NCBI GenBank assembly: GCA_942493235.1
Contig: OW818676.1
Span: 3,410,001-3,474,000 of the forward strand
Reading direction: 5' to 3'
Source: ENR-C587 sp942493235
GTDB lineage: Bacteria; Bacteroidota; Ignavibacteria; Kapaibacteriales; UBA2268
Length of the DNA stretch: 64,000 nt
Part shown: positions 35,374 through 43,210 of the stretch, in pieces
Position numbering within the stretch: the first letter of the stretch is position 1
How the letters are laid out: every line of letters starts with the position of its first letter
Notes under the pieces: model-generated
The model's database searches: none
What the model was told of the DNA's origin: nothing
The model's input: the letters and a program-made list of their open reading frames with translations, nothing else
Program-made: the position numbers and the translations under genes

Positions 35374-37146
35374 ATGAAATACATTATTCTATTACTCTGC
35401 ACATTTGCAATTCTATCAGGTTCTGCCAATTCTACAATTAAAGATGATAAATTACAAAATATCGTAGATACAGAATATTCAAATACATTAATTGATAATT
35501 TAGACCGGACTTTTAATTCGGCTCCCGACCCCAATAATATACAAAAGAATGATGCAACTTCCCTATTTATAGATGCGAAAAGAAATTGGAACAAATTATC
35601 AAAGTCTGCAAAAGATTACGTCGAAAAATTGCAGAGCGGTACGGGACATTTAGAATATTCATTGGTTTCACCTAACGGATATTTCAGATATTGGTTTACA
35701 TTCTCTGGAGTAGATGCTATAGAAGAAATTGATTTAAATTCAAATGAAATACCAGACAAAATTGATTTCTATGACTCTTGCTTTACTTTAGTAAAAAATA
35801 ATTATAAAAATGCAGGATTCTCTATGCCGTCAGGTTTATATTATGATATATATTTATCATCTTCAGCTTGTGGTTCTTCTGTTTATGGCTATACCGCTCC
35901 TAATTCCATAATCGGTAATAATCCGAATTCTACTGAAAAAGAATCAAATAGTTGCAACTCATATATTGTTATTAGAACTGATTATAGCAATTTTTATTGT
36001 GAAAATGATTACGGATTTAAAGTTACATCAGCTCATGAGTTTTTCCATTCTGTTCAGATGGCAATTGATGTATATGCTATGAATCTTTTTGTAATGGAGG
36101 GTTGTGCAGTTTGGGCGGAGCAGTGGAACCATAAAGATTTATATGACGGTTTCCAATACTTAACTAATTATTTCAACCTTTGTGATTTACAATTAAATTA
36201 TAAACCGGCAAACTCAGGCGATAATTATTCTATCAGACCCTACGGCACTTGGATATTTTACAGATATTTAACTGATATGTTTGGCGATGGCATAATCAAG
36301 AAATTATATTATAATCATATCGGCACTAATGAAAACTCTGCTTTTGAAAAGACTCTGAAATCTTATGAAACAAATTATCAAACCGTATTAAAGAACTTTT
36401 TCCTTACTCAATTTATTATGAGTGGCGTTGAAGAAAAAAAACCTATATATTATACTATTGCCGATACATTATCTAAGAATTTTAATATTAGATTAGAAAA
36501 AACTTTTCTATTAAATAACGAAGAAATAAACTATAATAGTAAAACTACCGGGAATAAACGATTACAAATGCTCAGCTCTGACTATTTCAGAGTAAATAAT
36601 TTCAAAGGAGCTGAATTCACTATCAATACTCAAGATGCTAAAGACACAATGGTAATGGTAATTATCAGAAGTACAAGTGAAAAATCCTCTACCAATTTCG
36701 ATTATCAGGAAGTTCGACTTAATGGCTTAACATCGGCAACAATTAATCTTGAATATAATCCCGATCTTCCAATAGTTTCTATTGCAATAATGAATTTAAA
36801 ATTAACCGGCACTGCCGGAGCAAGCTCTTACTATATTCTCAATATTACACCGTATGTAGTTCCTGTTCAGTCGGTCGATGAAATTAGTAGCAGTTTTGAA
36901 CTAAACGGAATTTATCCTATACCGGCAAGTTCAGGCTCTGTAATAAATATTAATACAAATCAAGCAGGTATATACTCTTATCAAATATTCAATATAGAGG
37001 GTAAGTCAATCGAAACCGGTACATTTAATTTAAATAGTAATTCAAATGCCATTCCGCTAAATCTAACTAATTACAATTCCGGCATTTACTTAATTAATGT
37101 ATCTGATGGAAAAGAGTCTCGCACTGCTAACTTTATTGTTCAATAA
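35374..37146 (+). CDS. Secreted MXAN_6640-type putative metalloprotease with T9SS sorting domain (paralog 2)
   Basis: The preferred ATG is at 35374 (AGGGA at 35359-35363), giving signal peptide MKYIILLLCTFAILSGSANS and 590 residues; an upstream TTG in frame is not used. The metalloprotease helix is TSAHEFFHSVQMAIDV with FVMEGCAVWAEQW downstream. The flanking NYSIRPYGTWIFYRYLTDMFGDG is shared with both paralogs. The C-terminal LNGIYPIPASSGSVININ ... GIYLINVSDGKESRTANFIVQ is a T9SS sorting domain. It has its own terminator, so each paralog appears to be a separate transcription unit. Divergence from paralog 1 is large outside the motifs, suggesting old duplication and specialisation. Confidence 0.85.
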   Translation: MKYIILLLCTFAILSGSANSTIKDDKLQNIVDTEYSNTLIDNLDRTFNSAPDPNNIQKNDATSLFIDAKRNWNKLSKSAKDYVEKLQSGTGHLEYSLVSPNGYFRYWFTFSGVDAIEEIDLNSNEIPDKIDFYDSCFTLVKNNYKNAGFSMPSGLYYDIYLSSSACGSSVYGYTAPNSIIGNNPNSTEKESNSCNSYIVIRTDYSNFYCENDYGFKVTSAHEFFHSVQMAIDVYAMNLFVMEGCAVWAEQWNHKDLYDGFQYLTNYFNLCDLQLNYKPANSGDNYSIRPYGTWIFYRYLTDMFGDGIIKKLYYNHIGTNENSAFEKTLKSYETNYQTVLKNFFLTQFIMSGVEEKKPIYYTIADTLSKNFNIRLEKTFLLNNEEINYNSKTTGNKRLQMLSSDYFRVNNFKGAEFTINTQDAKDTMVMVIIRSTSEKSSTNFDYQEVRLNGLTSATINLEYNPDLPIVSIAIMNLKLTGTAGASSYYILNITPYVVPVQSVDEISSSFELNGIYPIPASSGSVININTNQAGIYSYQIFNIEGKSIETGTFNLNSNSNAIPLNLTNYNSGIYLINVSDGKESRTANFIVQ

Positions 37147-37163
37147 TACATTAACTAATAAAA

Positions 37164-37203
37164 AAAACCGCTTGATGTATCTTTACAATCCGGCGGTTTT
37201 TTT
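37164..37203 (+). terminator. Intrinsic terminator after metalloprotease paralog 2
   Basis: AAAACCGC (37164-37171) pairs with GCGGTTTT (37193-37200), followed by more T. The loop is 21 bases and partly self-complementary. Confidence 0.8.
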
Positions 37204-37218
37204 GTTTTAAAACTAATG

Positions 37219-37362
37219 TAAGTCTGTTGCAAAACTATTTAGTTTTCAATTCGTATTTATATAACCTTACGCTAAAGAGTAGGGTTGATAAGCACTTAGA
37301 AGTTTGTAAATCTTAGGAAAATTAACAGCAAATAAATATTTTGGACTTTTGTAACAGCCTTA
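37219..37362. repeat. 144-bp MITE-like element
   Basis: TAAGTCTGTTGCAAAA (37219-37234) and TTTTGTAACAGCCTTA (37347-37362) form a terminal inverted repeat with 14 of 16 matches. The interior contains a REP-like hairpin (37265-37284) and a stretch from 37288 shared with 18661-18736. No coding content. Confidence 0.7.
37265..37284 (+). repeat. REP-like hairpin within MITE-like element
   Basis: CCTTACGCT and AGAGTAGGG pair in 8 of 9 positions around AA, followed by TTGA. It is a diverged relative of the CCCCACGCTGAAGCGTGGGG hairpin at 6716. Confidence 0.6.
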
Positions 37363-37478
37363 ATGTAACTAAATTGACAATTGATGTGTCTATAATACTC
37401 AGGCTTTTGTAATAATAAATAAAAATAGAAAAAGTTCTGAAATATTGTTATAATATAATTTGAAGAAAGCTATCAATT

Positions 37479-39260
37479 ATGAAGAATATAATCCTACTTT
37501 TCAGTGTATTAGTTTTAGTATGTAGCAGTTTAGATGCTAAAGATACCGAATTACTGCAAAACAAAGCCAATACCGAGTATTCCGATAAATTAATAAATAG
37601 ATTTGAGAACGCATTAAATGCTAATCCTGACCCAAGTAATCCAAATAAAAATGATATTACATCATTACTTTACGAGTCTGTCCAAAATCAATCAATACTT
37701 TCAAAATCTGCTAAAGACTATGTAGAGAGCTTGCAAGATGCCTTTAGTGATCTTGAATATGAATATGAGTCGCCAAGTGGCTTTTTCAGATACCATTTTT
37801 CTGAAAACGGAACAGATGCTATTTCTTTTGAATCTAATGACGGCGATGAAATTCCTGACTTACTTCAATTCTATGACTCTTGCTTTACATACGCAAAAAA
37901 TAATTTCTTGGCTGCCGGCTATCCCCTCCCTGCTATAAATCATTACTATGAAATTTATATCTCTTCTGCCGCTTGTCGCACAGGAGTATTGGGCTTTGCA
38001 TCCCCTAATAGCCTTATAACCGATAACCCGAATACAACAGAAAAAGAAAATAGAAGTTATCAATCATACATTTGCATCAGGTCTAACTTTAATAATTTTG
38101 GTAGTGATCCAGAAGAATATGTCAAAAACACTTCCTGCCATGAGTTTTTCCACGCTATTCAGTTCGGTATTGACTGCGGTGGCTCTTTGAACATGTTCGT
38201 AATGGAAGGCTGTGCAGTCTGGTCTCAAAATTGGAATTACCCGGATTCTTATATGAGCTCTATGTATCTATATCAATATTTTGATTACTGCGATATGCAA
38301 TTAAATTATCAGCCAATTAGTTCTGATGATAATGACTATATTAGACCTTATGGCACTTGGGTATTCTTTAGATATTTAACTGAAATGTACGGCGATGATA
38401 TAATTAAAAAACTATACTATAATCATATAAACAGTTCTCAAAATGAAGCTTTTGAAAAAACTCTAAAGGTCTATGGGACAGATTATCAGACTGTAATTAA
38501 AAATTTCATGATTTCACAATTTATTATGCCTGACGATGTAAATCATAAACCCATTTACTGGCCTCTATCCGAATTTACCGGTAATTATTTAAAACCAAAT
38601 TTGGAATATACATTTAACTTAGCTGCTCAACCTGTTGTTTTTGACAACCAAACATCAGGCAATTTAAGATTTGAAATGCTATCTGCCGATTATTTAAAAA
38701 TTAATCATAAGTCCGGCTCTTCTATTACTATTTCTAATAAAAATGTTACTGATACCTTAGTAATGGTTGTAATCCAAGCCGATGCTGAAATCAATCCCGT
38801 TAATTTCGAATATCAAGAAATTAAAGTATCAGGTAAAAAATCAGGTAGTATTAAACTTGATTATGACACAAAAATGCCTTTTATGTCTATAGCTATTATT
38901 AATATTAAAAAAGCTAATTATAAAGGTCAAAGCACTTATTACACATTAAAAGTTGTTCCAGACCCAATACCTGAACTTTCTGTTAATGATAATAGTGATA
39001 ATTTCAATATACGAGGTTTCAGTCCAATGCCGGTTAGCGGAATTTCAATTTTGAATTTGGATACTAAACTTAATTCGGATTATAGTTTTAGCATTTATAA
39101 TATTGACGGTAAATTAATTGAAAAAGGTAATTTCGTTGCTAATTCTTCAAGCAATCAAATTCCATTCGATTTTAATAATTACAGTAGAGGAATATATCTG
39201 ATACAGGTAACTTCTCAAAATACTGCCGAATCTAAATCTTATAATTTTATTGTAAAATAA
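37479..39260 (+). CDS. Secreted MXAN_6640-type putative metalloprotease with T9SS sorting domain (paralog 3)
   Basis: The 593-residue protein begins with signal peptide MKNIILLFSVLVLVCSSLDA. Its metalloprotease region is TSCHEFFHAIQFGIDCGG followed by FVMEGCAVWSQNWNY, with the same spacing as its two upstream paralogs. The glutamate after WS in paralog 1 is Gln here (SQNW), while the MEG glutamate is kept. The C-terminal IRGFSPMPVSGISILNLD ... GIYLIQVTSQNTAESKSYNFIVK is a T9SS sorting domain with a short insertion. It is monocistronic, with a terminator 12 bases after the stop. The IS630 island begins 125 bases downstream. Confidence 0.85.
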   Translation: MKNIILLFSVLVLVCSSLDAKDTELLQNKANTEYSDKLINRFENALNANPDPSNPNKNDITSLLYESVQNQSILSKSAKDYVESLQDAFSDLEYEYESPSGFFRYHFSENGTDAISFESNDGDEIPDLLQFYDSCFTYAKNNFLAAGYPLPAINHYYEIYISSAACRTGVLGFASPNSLITDNPNTTEKENRSYQSYICIRSNFNNFGSDPEEYVKNTSCHEFFHAIQFGIDCGGSLNMFVMEGCAVWSQNWNYPDSYMSSMYLYQYFDYCDMQLNYQPISSDDNDYIRPYGTWVFFRYLTEMYGDDIIKKLYYNHINSSQNEAFEKTLKVYGTDYQTVIKNFMISQFIMPDDVNHKPIYWPLSEFTGNYLKPNLEYTFNLAAQPVVFDNQTSGNLRFEMLSADYLKINHKSGSSITISNKNVTDTLVMVVIQADAEINPVNFEYQEIKVSGKKSGSIKLDYDTKMPFMSIAIINIKKANYKGQSTYYTLKVVPDPIPELSVNDNSDNFNIRGFSPMPVSGISILNLDTKLNSDYSFSIYNIDGKLIEKGNFVANSSSNQIPFDFNNYSRGIYLIQVTSQNTAESKSYNFIVK

Positions 39261-39271
39261 AGAAGTTTTAT

Positions 39272-39318
39272 ACTGAGCTCTTGTTAAATACCTGAGCTCA
39301 GTTTTAGCATTTTTTTTG
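39272..39318 (+). terminator. Intrinsic terminator after metalloprotease paralog 3
   Basis: ACTGAGCTC (39272-39280) pairs with GAGCTCAGT (39294-39302), followed by TTTT and, after AGCA, a run of eight T. Confidence 0.85.
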
Positions 39319-39392
39319 ATAGTTATTTCTTCGCTCTTTTAAGTGGGTAAAATTAAATGTTAAATAAACAGTGGGACTTATTATATCATTTC

Positions 39393-39748
39393 CTACATGA
39401 AATAGGACATATAATTGCAATTACATAATTTTTTATATTTTGACAAAGTAAGTTTTTGAAATTCTACAATTACAGCATCCTCTAGTTCTTTTAGAGAATT
39501 GTAAATAAAATTGTGTAAACATTCTTTTTTAATCCATTGCCATAGTTTCTCGACCGGATTTAATTCTGGCGAATATGCAGGTAAAAATTCAAACCTAATG
39601 TTTTCTGGTATCTGTAAGTTCCTTGATTTATGCCAACCGGCTTGATCCATAAATAATATTATTTTTTTATCCGAAAATTCTTTACTAAGATTATCAATGT
39701 AATATTGCATTAGCTCTGTATTTACTCCAGGTAATAGCAATGAATAAT
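39393..39748 (-). pseudogene. IS630 orfB (DDE transposase), 3' part of the interrupted outer copy
   Basis: This segment encodes the C-terminal two thirds of the DDE domain from LLPGVNTELMQYYIDNL to the stop, including MDQAGWHKS and LPAYSPELNPVEKLW. Its 5' part lies at 40872-41060, separated by the inner IS copy. Where both exist, the sequence is the same as in the intact gene at 39757-40296. The product cannot be made as one protein. Confidence 0.9.
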
Positions 39749-39756
39749 ATCATTTC

Positions 39757-40296
39757 CTACATGAAATAGGACATATAATTGCAATTACATAATTTTTTAT
39801 ATTTTGACAAAGTAAGTTTTTGAAATTCTACAATTACAGCATCCTCTAGTTCTTTTAGAGAATTGTAAATAAAATTGTGTAAACATTCTTTTTTAATCCA
39901 TTGCCATAGTTTCTCGACCGGATTTAATTCTGGCGAATATGCAGGTAAAAATTCAAACCTAATGTTTTCTGGTATCTGTAAGTTCCTTGATTTATGCCAA
40001 CCGGCTTGATCCATAAATAATATTATTTTTTTATCCGAAAATTCTTTACTAAGATTATCAATGTAATATTGCATTAGCTCTGTATTTACTCCAGGTAATA
40101 GCAATGAATAATTGGTACCGTCAAATGGACATACTGATGAAAAACCATAGAAATTTTTAAAACCTTGTTGTACCATTACTGATAATCGTTTTCCTTTTTC
40201 AGCCCATACTCGCATTACTGTTGATCGGAGACCGAATCTCCCTTCGTCAAAAAACATTATTTTATAATTTTCTTTTTCTTGAAGATTATTAATCAT
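39757..40296 (-). CDS. IS630 transposase orfB, DDE_3 endonuclease domain (inner copy)
   Basis: The 179-residue frame is the catalytic half of an IS630/Tc1-type transposase. The DDE triad is visible as Asp17 (MFFDEGRFG), Asp96 (ILFMDQAGWHKS) and Glu128 (PAYSPELNPVEKLW). Its ATG overlaps the end of orfA by eight bases in the +1 frame. The frame is open upstream of the ATG through an A8 tract (40305-40312 on this strand), so orfA-orfB fusion by frameshifting or transcriptional slippage is plausible and would give a transposase of typical IS630 length. The C-terminus NCNYMSYFM is encoded by the terminal repeat region. Confidence 0.92.
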   Translation of the reverse strand: MINNLQEKENYKIMFFDEGRFGLRSTVMRVWAEKGKRLSVMVQQGFKNFYGFSSVCPFDGTNYSLLLPGVNTELMQYYIDNLSKEFSDKKIILFMDQAGWHKSRNLQIPENIRFEFLPAYSPELNPVEKLWQWIKKECLHNFIYNSLKELEDAVIVEFQKLTLSKYKKLCNCNYMSYFM

Positions 40297-40792
40297 TATT
40301 TGAGTTTTTTTTAAAGTTTAATTGGTCTTCTTCATTTGATTTATGATGTTTAGGTCTGGGTACTTTGATTGTTAAATTCAATTTCTTTAATGTCAACCAT
40401 AAAGGTGTTTTTCCTATTTCTTTGCCGAATACAGTAAATATCTCCTTTATTAATCGAACCAATGTCCAATGTACCTGTTTGCCTGAATTGTCTTTACTTG
40501 TGCTAATCCATTTGAAAATTATTGCTTTTTCTTCCTTGCTTAATTTCTCGGGATAGTGACCGCGTTTTTTTGACCTTAAACCTTCTACACCATATTTTTG
40601 ATATTTACTGATCCATCTTAGTAATGTAGATCGAGATATGCCATACATTATAGCTACATCTGATTCTTTATTTGACAATGATGCAGATATCGCCTTTAGT
40701 TTTATTACTATATCTGAATCAGTTATTTTTTTTATATCAGAATGCAATAGTTGTTGGTACGAATTATCTATCAATATTTTTGGACGACCCAT
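40289..40792 (-). CDS. IS630 transposase orfA, helix-turn-helix DNA-binding part (inner copy)
   Basis: I choose the ATG at 40792 (MGRPKILIDNSYQQLL), preceded by AAAGGA; the longer frame from 40831 would start at a TTG. The 167-residue product carries a helix-turn-helix (SNKESDVAIMYGISRSTLLR) and the winged-helix/HTH_29 region (LRSKKRGHYPEKLSKEEKAI), the usual N-terminal half of IS630 transposases. It ends in NFKKNSNND, where the A8 slippage tract lies. A promoter matching TTG-N20-TATATTTG stands just inside the element end. Confidence 0.9.
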   Translation of the reverse strand: MGRPKILIDNSYQQLLHSDIKKITDSDIVIKLKAISASLSNKESDVAIMYGISRSTLLRWISKYQKYGVEGLRSKKRGHYPEKLSKEEKAIIFKWISTSKDNSGKQVHWTLVRLIKEIFTVFGKEIGKTPLWLTLKKLNLTIKVPRPKHHKSNEEDQLNFKKNSNND

Positions 40793-40828
40793 AACATTTC
40801 CTTTTAACAATTGACAATTGACAATATA

Positions 40829-40859
40829 CAAATATAATCATTTATTTGTCGCATTACAA
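40829..40859 (-). promoter_or_regulatory. Promoter of the inner IS630 element
   Basis: On the minus strand TTG (40859-40857), a 20-base spacer and TATATTTG (40836-40829) match the Bacteroidota consensus TTTG-N19-21-TAnnTTTG, 36 bases upstream of the orfA ATG. The same sequence stands at 41593-41623 in the outer copy. Confidence 0.6.
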
Positions 40860-40871
40860 GTAGAAAATGAT

Positions 40872-41060
40872 ATAATTGGTACCGTCAAATGGACATACTG
40901 ATGAAAAACCATAGAAATTTTTAAAACCTTGTTGTACCATTACTGATAATCGTTTTCCTTTTTCAGCCCATACTCGCATTACTGTTGATCGGAGACCGAA
41001 TCTCCCTTCGTCAAAAAACATTATTTTATAATTTTCTTTTTCTTGAAGATTATTAATCAT
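40872..41060 (-). pseudogene. IS630 orfB, 5' part of the interrupted outer copy
   Basis: About the first 63 codons of orfB (MINNLQEKENYKIMFFDEGR to CPFDGTNY) are present, then the frame runs into the inner IS copy. It keeps Asp17 but lacks the other two catalytic residues. It overlaps orfA at 41053 as in the intact copy. Confidence 0.9.
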
Positions 41061-41556
41061 TATTTGAGTTTTTTTTAAAGTTTAATTGGTCTTCTTCATT
41101 TGATTTATGATGTTTAGGTCTGGGTACTTTGATTGTTAAATTCAATTTCTTTAATGTCAACCATAAAGGTGTTTTTCCTATTTCTTTGCCGAATACAGTA
41201 AATATCTCCTTTATTAATCGAACCAATGTCCAATGTACCTGTTTGCCTGAATTGTCTTTACTTGTGCTAATCCATTTGAAAATTATTGCTTTTTCTTCCT
41301 TGCTTAATTTCTCGGGATAGTGACCGCGTTTTTTTGACCTTAAACCTTCTACACCATATTTTTGATATTTACTGATCCATCTTAGTAATGTAGATCGAGA
41401 TATGCCATACATTATAGCTACATCTGATTCTTTATTTGACAATGATGCAGATATCGCCTTTAGTTTTATTACTATATCTGAATCAGTTATTTTTTTTATA
41501 TCAGAATGCAATAGTTGTTGGTACGAATTATCTATCAATATTTTTGGACGACCCAT
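41053..41556 (-). CDS. IS630 transposase orfA (outer copy)
   Basis: The protein is the same as that of the inner orfA (167 residues from MGRPKIL; HTH SNKESDVAIMYGISRSTLLR). It keeps its promoter (41593-41623) and the A8 tract (41069-41076). Because its orfB is interrupted, this copy can make only the DNA-binding part. That part might bind the ends and interfere with transposition of the inner copy (inference). Confidence 0.9.
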   Translation of the reverse strand: MGRPKILIDNSYQQLLHSDIKKITDSDIVIKLKAISASLSNKESDVAIMYGISRSTLLRWISKYQKYGVEGLRSKKRGHYPEKLSKEEKAIIFKWISTSKDNSGKQVHWTLVRLIKEIFTVFGKEIGKTPLWLTLKKLNLTIKVPRPKHHKSNEEDQLNFKKNSNND

Positions 41557-41592
41557 AACATTTCCTTTTAACAATTGACAATTGACAATATA

Positions 41593-41623
41593 CAAATATA
41601 ATCATTTATTTGTCGCATTACAA
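41593..41623 (-). promoter_or_regulatory. Promoter of the outer IS630 element
   Basis: Same TTG-N20-TATATTTG arrangement as at 40829-40859, displaced by 764 bases. Confidence 0.55.
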
Positions 41624-41840
41624 GTAGAAAATGATATTATTTAACAAATATAAAATATTGATGGTTTAATTGAGCAGAAATATTGACTTTATAACTTAAC
41701 ATATCTAAAAGTTAAATAAACATAGCTAATTACGATACTTCCCCAGCCACCAGGCACCATCCGTACTACACAGAGCAAGAATAAATTACACATCTTGAGA
41801 TGAAATTCACCTTTGAGGTTGAAGCCCATCTGTTTCGAGT

Positions 41841-42230
41841 TCATGCTAAATACGGGCTCATGCCCGCATACTTCGCCCTAAGTGGGTCTGCACTCCACCA
41901 CCTGCCCAGAGTAGGGTCATAACTCACGGAAGAGAGTATAGTAGGCATGTCCCTCGCCGGAGAAATGGTTATCCTTGAGCATTCCGTTATAGCCGAAGAG
42001 AGACGGCATATCTTTAGTCCAGCTCTGCTCTGGAATTGGCTTTCCGTACGGATAGTAATTATTTACATTGAGTACATCGGCGGTATAATTCACAGTCAAC
42101 CTATCGGATGTTATATCGGCAGCCATTTTTATGTCAGAGAGCATTACACGAACATTGCCGAGGTAGTCAGTAAGCTCATATTCTTTATATATCTTTTTTA
42201 TAGCGAAGCCTTCAATAAACAGTTCATTAG
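41841..42230 (-). pseudogene. Rhs-repeat core C-terminal fragment, frameshifted
   Basis: Read on the minus strand the sequence encodes LFIEGFAIKKIYKEYEL, then TDYLGNVRVMLSD, NYYPYGKPIP, LFGYNGMLKDN and GEGHAYYTLFRE, the signature end of an Rhs-associated core. After TLFRE a one-base insertion (around 41925) breaks the frame. In the next frame the core continues as YDPTLGRWWSADPLRAKYAG to a TGA at 41841-41843. The upstream part of the Rhs gene is missing; the RelE-like gene's stop abuts the fragment. It is a decayed remnant of a polymorphic-toxin-type gene. Confidence 0.85.
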
Positions 42231-42236
42231 CTGAAT

Positions 42237-42530
42237 TTAGTCTTGGAAATTTCTTCGATTATCAAATATTGAAACAATGAAGATGTTATCGTCAATTAAT
42301 TTATAATAAATAGTAATTTGCTTACTTATCACGTAGCGTCTTAAATCTTTTTTTATTATGCTTTTAGGAAATGCATTAGGCATAGAACTAAGTTTTTGAA
42401 TACAACTTTCAATTTTCTTAACAAACTTTCTAATAGAATGTTCTCCGAAATTCAAATATATATAATTAATTATTTGAATCAATTCGGAATTAGCATTTTC
42501 TGTCCAAACAATACTATAACCATTTTTCAT
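42237..42530 (-). CDS. RelE/ParE-family toxin
   Basis: The 97-residue protein has the compact RelE/ParE fold: SIVWTENANSELIQIINYIY at the start, ESCIQKLSSMPNAFPKSI in the middle, and LRRYVISKQITIYYKLIDDN followed by SIFDNRRN at the end. The last motif is the usual site of the conserved arginines. Such toxins cleave ribosome-bound mRNA (RelE type) or poison gyrase (ParE type), and sequence alone does not separate the two here. It overlaps its antitoxin gene by 17 bases, a standard antitoxin-first toxin-antitoxin layout. It looks intact and sits between two Rhs remnants. Confidence 0.87.
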   Translation of the reverse strand: MKNGYSIVWTENANSELIQIINYIYLNFGEHSIRKFVKKIESCIQKLSSMPNAFPKSIIKKDLRRYVISKQITIYYKLIDDNIFIVSIFDNRRNFQD

Positions 42531-42750
42531 ACGATTTTTTTACATCATCGTGAAGGTAAATCTTATTATTATCTATGTCTGCTAAACCTTTATTAATACT
42601 TATTTTTTCAATCTCACTGATTTCGTCCCACCAGTCAGTATTTGATTCAACAGCCTTATTTTTCAACTGTTTAATTTCATCAAATATTGATGAGTCATTA
42701 AGTTTCTCAATCCATTGAATTATTTCATATTTTTCAGAAATTGCAATCAT
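42514..42750 (-). CDS. Antitoxin of the RelE/ParE pair
   Basis: The 78-residue acidic protein (start MIAISEKYEIIQWIEKLND, end NKIYLHDDVKKSYEKWL) precedes and overlaps the RelE/ParE-type toxin gene. The C-terminal LHDDVKKSYEKWL is the kind of toxin-binding tail found in addiction-module antitoxins. The motif INKGLADIDNNKIYLHDDV resembles the 'RGLADIEAGRVHSHDEV' type of these short antitoxins. It should neutralise the toxin by direct binding, and probably represses the operon with it. Confidence 0.82.
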   Translation of the reverse strand: MIAISEKYEIIQWIEKLNDSSIFDEIKQLKNKAVESNTDWWDEISEIEKISINKGLADIDNNKIYLHDDVKKSYEKWL

Positions 42751-42828
42751 AGCATAACCTTTTGTAAACTTTACTATAAAATCTGAACGAAAATAATATC
42801 TTTTTATTTTATTTAAAATTATTATAGA

Positions 42829-42964
42829 GTTTCCATAACGCCATATATGGACTTACTCCCGCGTATTTCGCAGATTTCGGATCTGTACTCCATCACCTGC
42901 CCAGAGTTGGGTCATGCTCTCTGAATAGAGTATAGTAGGCATGTCCTTCGCCGGAGATATGGTT
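42829..42964 (-). pseudogene. Second Rhs core C-terminal fragment with in-frame stop
   Basis: On the minus strand the fragment reads NHISGEGHAYYTLFREHDP, then TLGR, a TGA in place of the expected Trp codon, then WSTDPKSAKYAGVSPYMAL. It is homologous to the end of the Rhs fragment at 41841-42230 but differs in detail, so it came from a separate Rhs gene or tip. No start or upstream part is present. Confidence 0.8.
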
Positions 42965-42991
42965 AAATTATTGACAAAAAACTTGAAAAAT

Positions 42992-43210
42992 CTATTTAAT
43001 CAAAATTAATATTTTTGAAATCACTTCTACTACTTTTTCGGTATTTAACTTTTCTATAAACTCTGCTTTTCTCATTTTCCAATCTAAGCTTTTAATTTGG
43101 TCAGAAATTACTAAAGCAGGACGATAACCCATCTGTTTTTTGACAGATTGAGGATTAAAATCAATCCAAATAATGTCATCACGGTCGGGTATATAATCTA
43201 TGTTCAACAT
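42992..43210 (-). pseudogene. MazF/PemK-family toxin gene with internal deletion
   Basis: The 72-residue frame begins like a normal MazF (YIPDRDDIIWIDFNPQSVKK, QMGYRPALVIS) and ends like one (DQIKSLDWKMRKAEFIEKLN ... VVEVISKILILIK). The central part of about 40 residues, which carries the catalytic-site Thr/Ser and the second half of the beta-barrel, is missing, so VIS joins DQIKSLDW directly. Full-length family members are about 110 residues. The deletion keeps the frame. The product is probably inactive. No clear MazE gene precedes it; a short tail of open frame ending TDLLIGNELC just upstream may be its remnant. Confidence 0.8.

Larger units (their letters stand above)
39749..40871 (-). 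mobile_element. IS630-family insertion sequence, intact inner copy (1123 bp)
   Basis: Ends ATCATTTCCTACATG and CAAGTAGAAAATGAT are imperfect inverted repeats. The direct repeat ATAAT at 39744-39748 and 40872-40876 is the target duplication, and its single copy is visible in the intact orfB sequence. The element has two overlapping frames, orfA (HTH) and orfB (DDE). IS630 elements usually duplicate only TA. Here a 5-base repeat fits both insertions, or 3 bases if the terminal T/A is counted as element. Confidence 0.93.
39385..41635 (-). mobile_element. IS630-family insertion sequence, interrupted by a second copy of itself
   Basis: The outer element has ends ATCATTTCCTAC (39385) and GTAGAAAATGAT (41635), which are imperfect inverted repeats, and is flanked by the direct repeat ATTAT (39380-39384 and 41636-41640). 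A second full copy sits at 39749-40871 inside its orfB. Removing the inner copy and one 5-base duplication leaves 364 + 764 - 5 = 1123 bases, exactly the inner copy's length. The outer copy is therefore complete except for the interruption. Confidence 0.92.

Noticed and set aside
39744..40876. TA dinucleotide target duplication for the IS630 copies
   Set aside because: A TA duplication could fit the inner insertion but not the outer one; a 5-base (or 3-base) duplication fits both.
41947..42234. 95-codon plus-strand open frame
   Set aside because: It is the antisense of the Rhs fragment, whose coding signature is clear on the minus strand.
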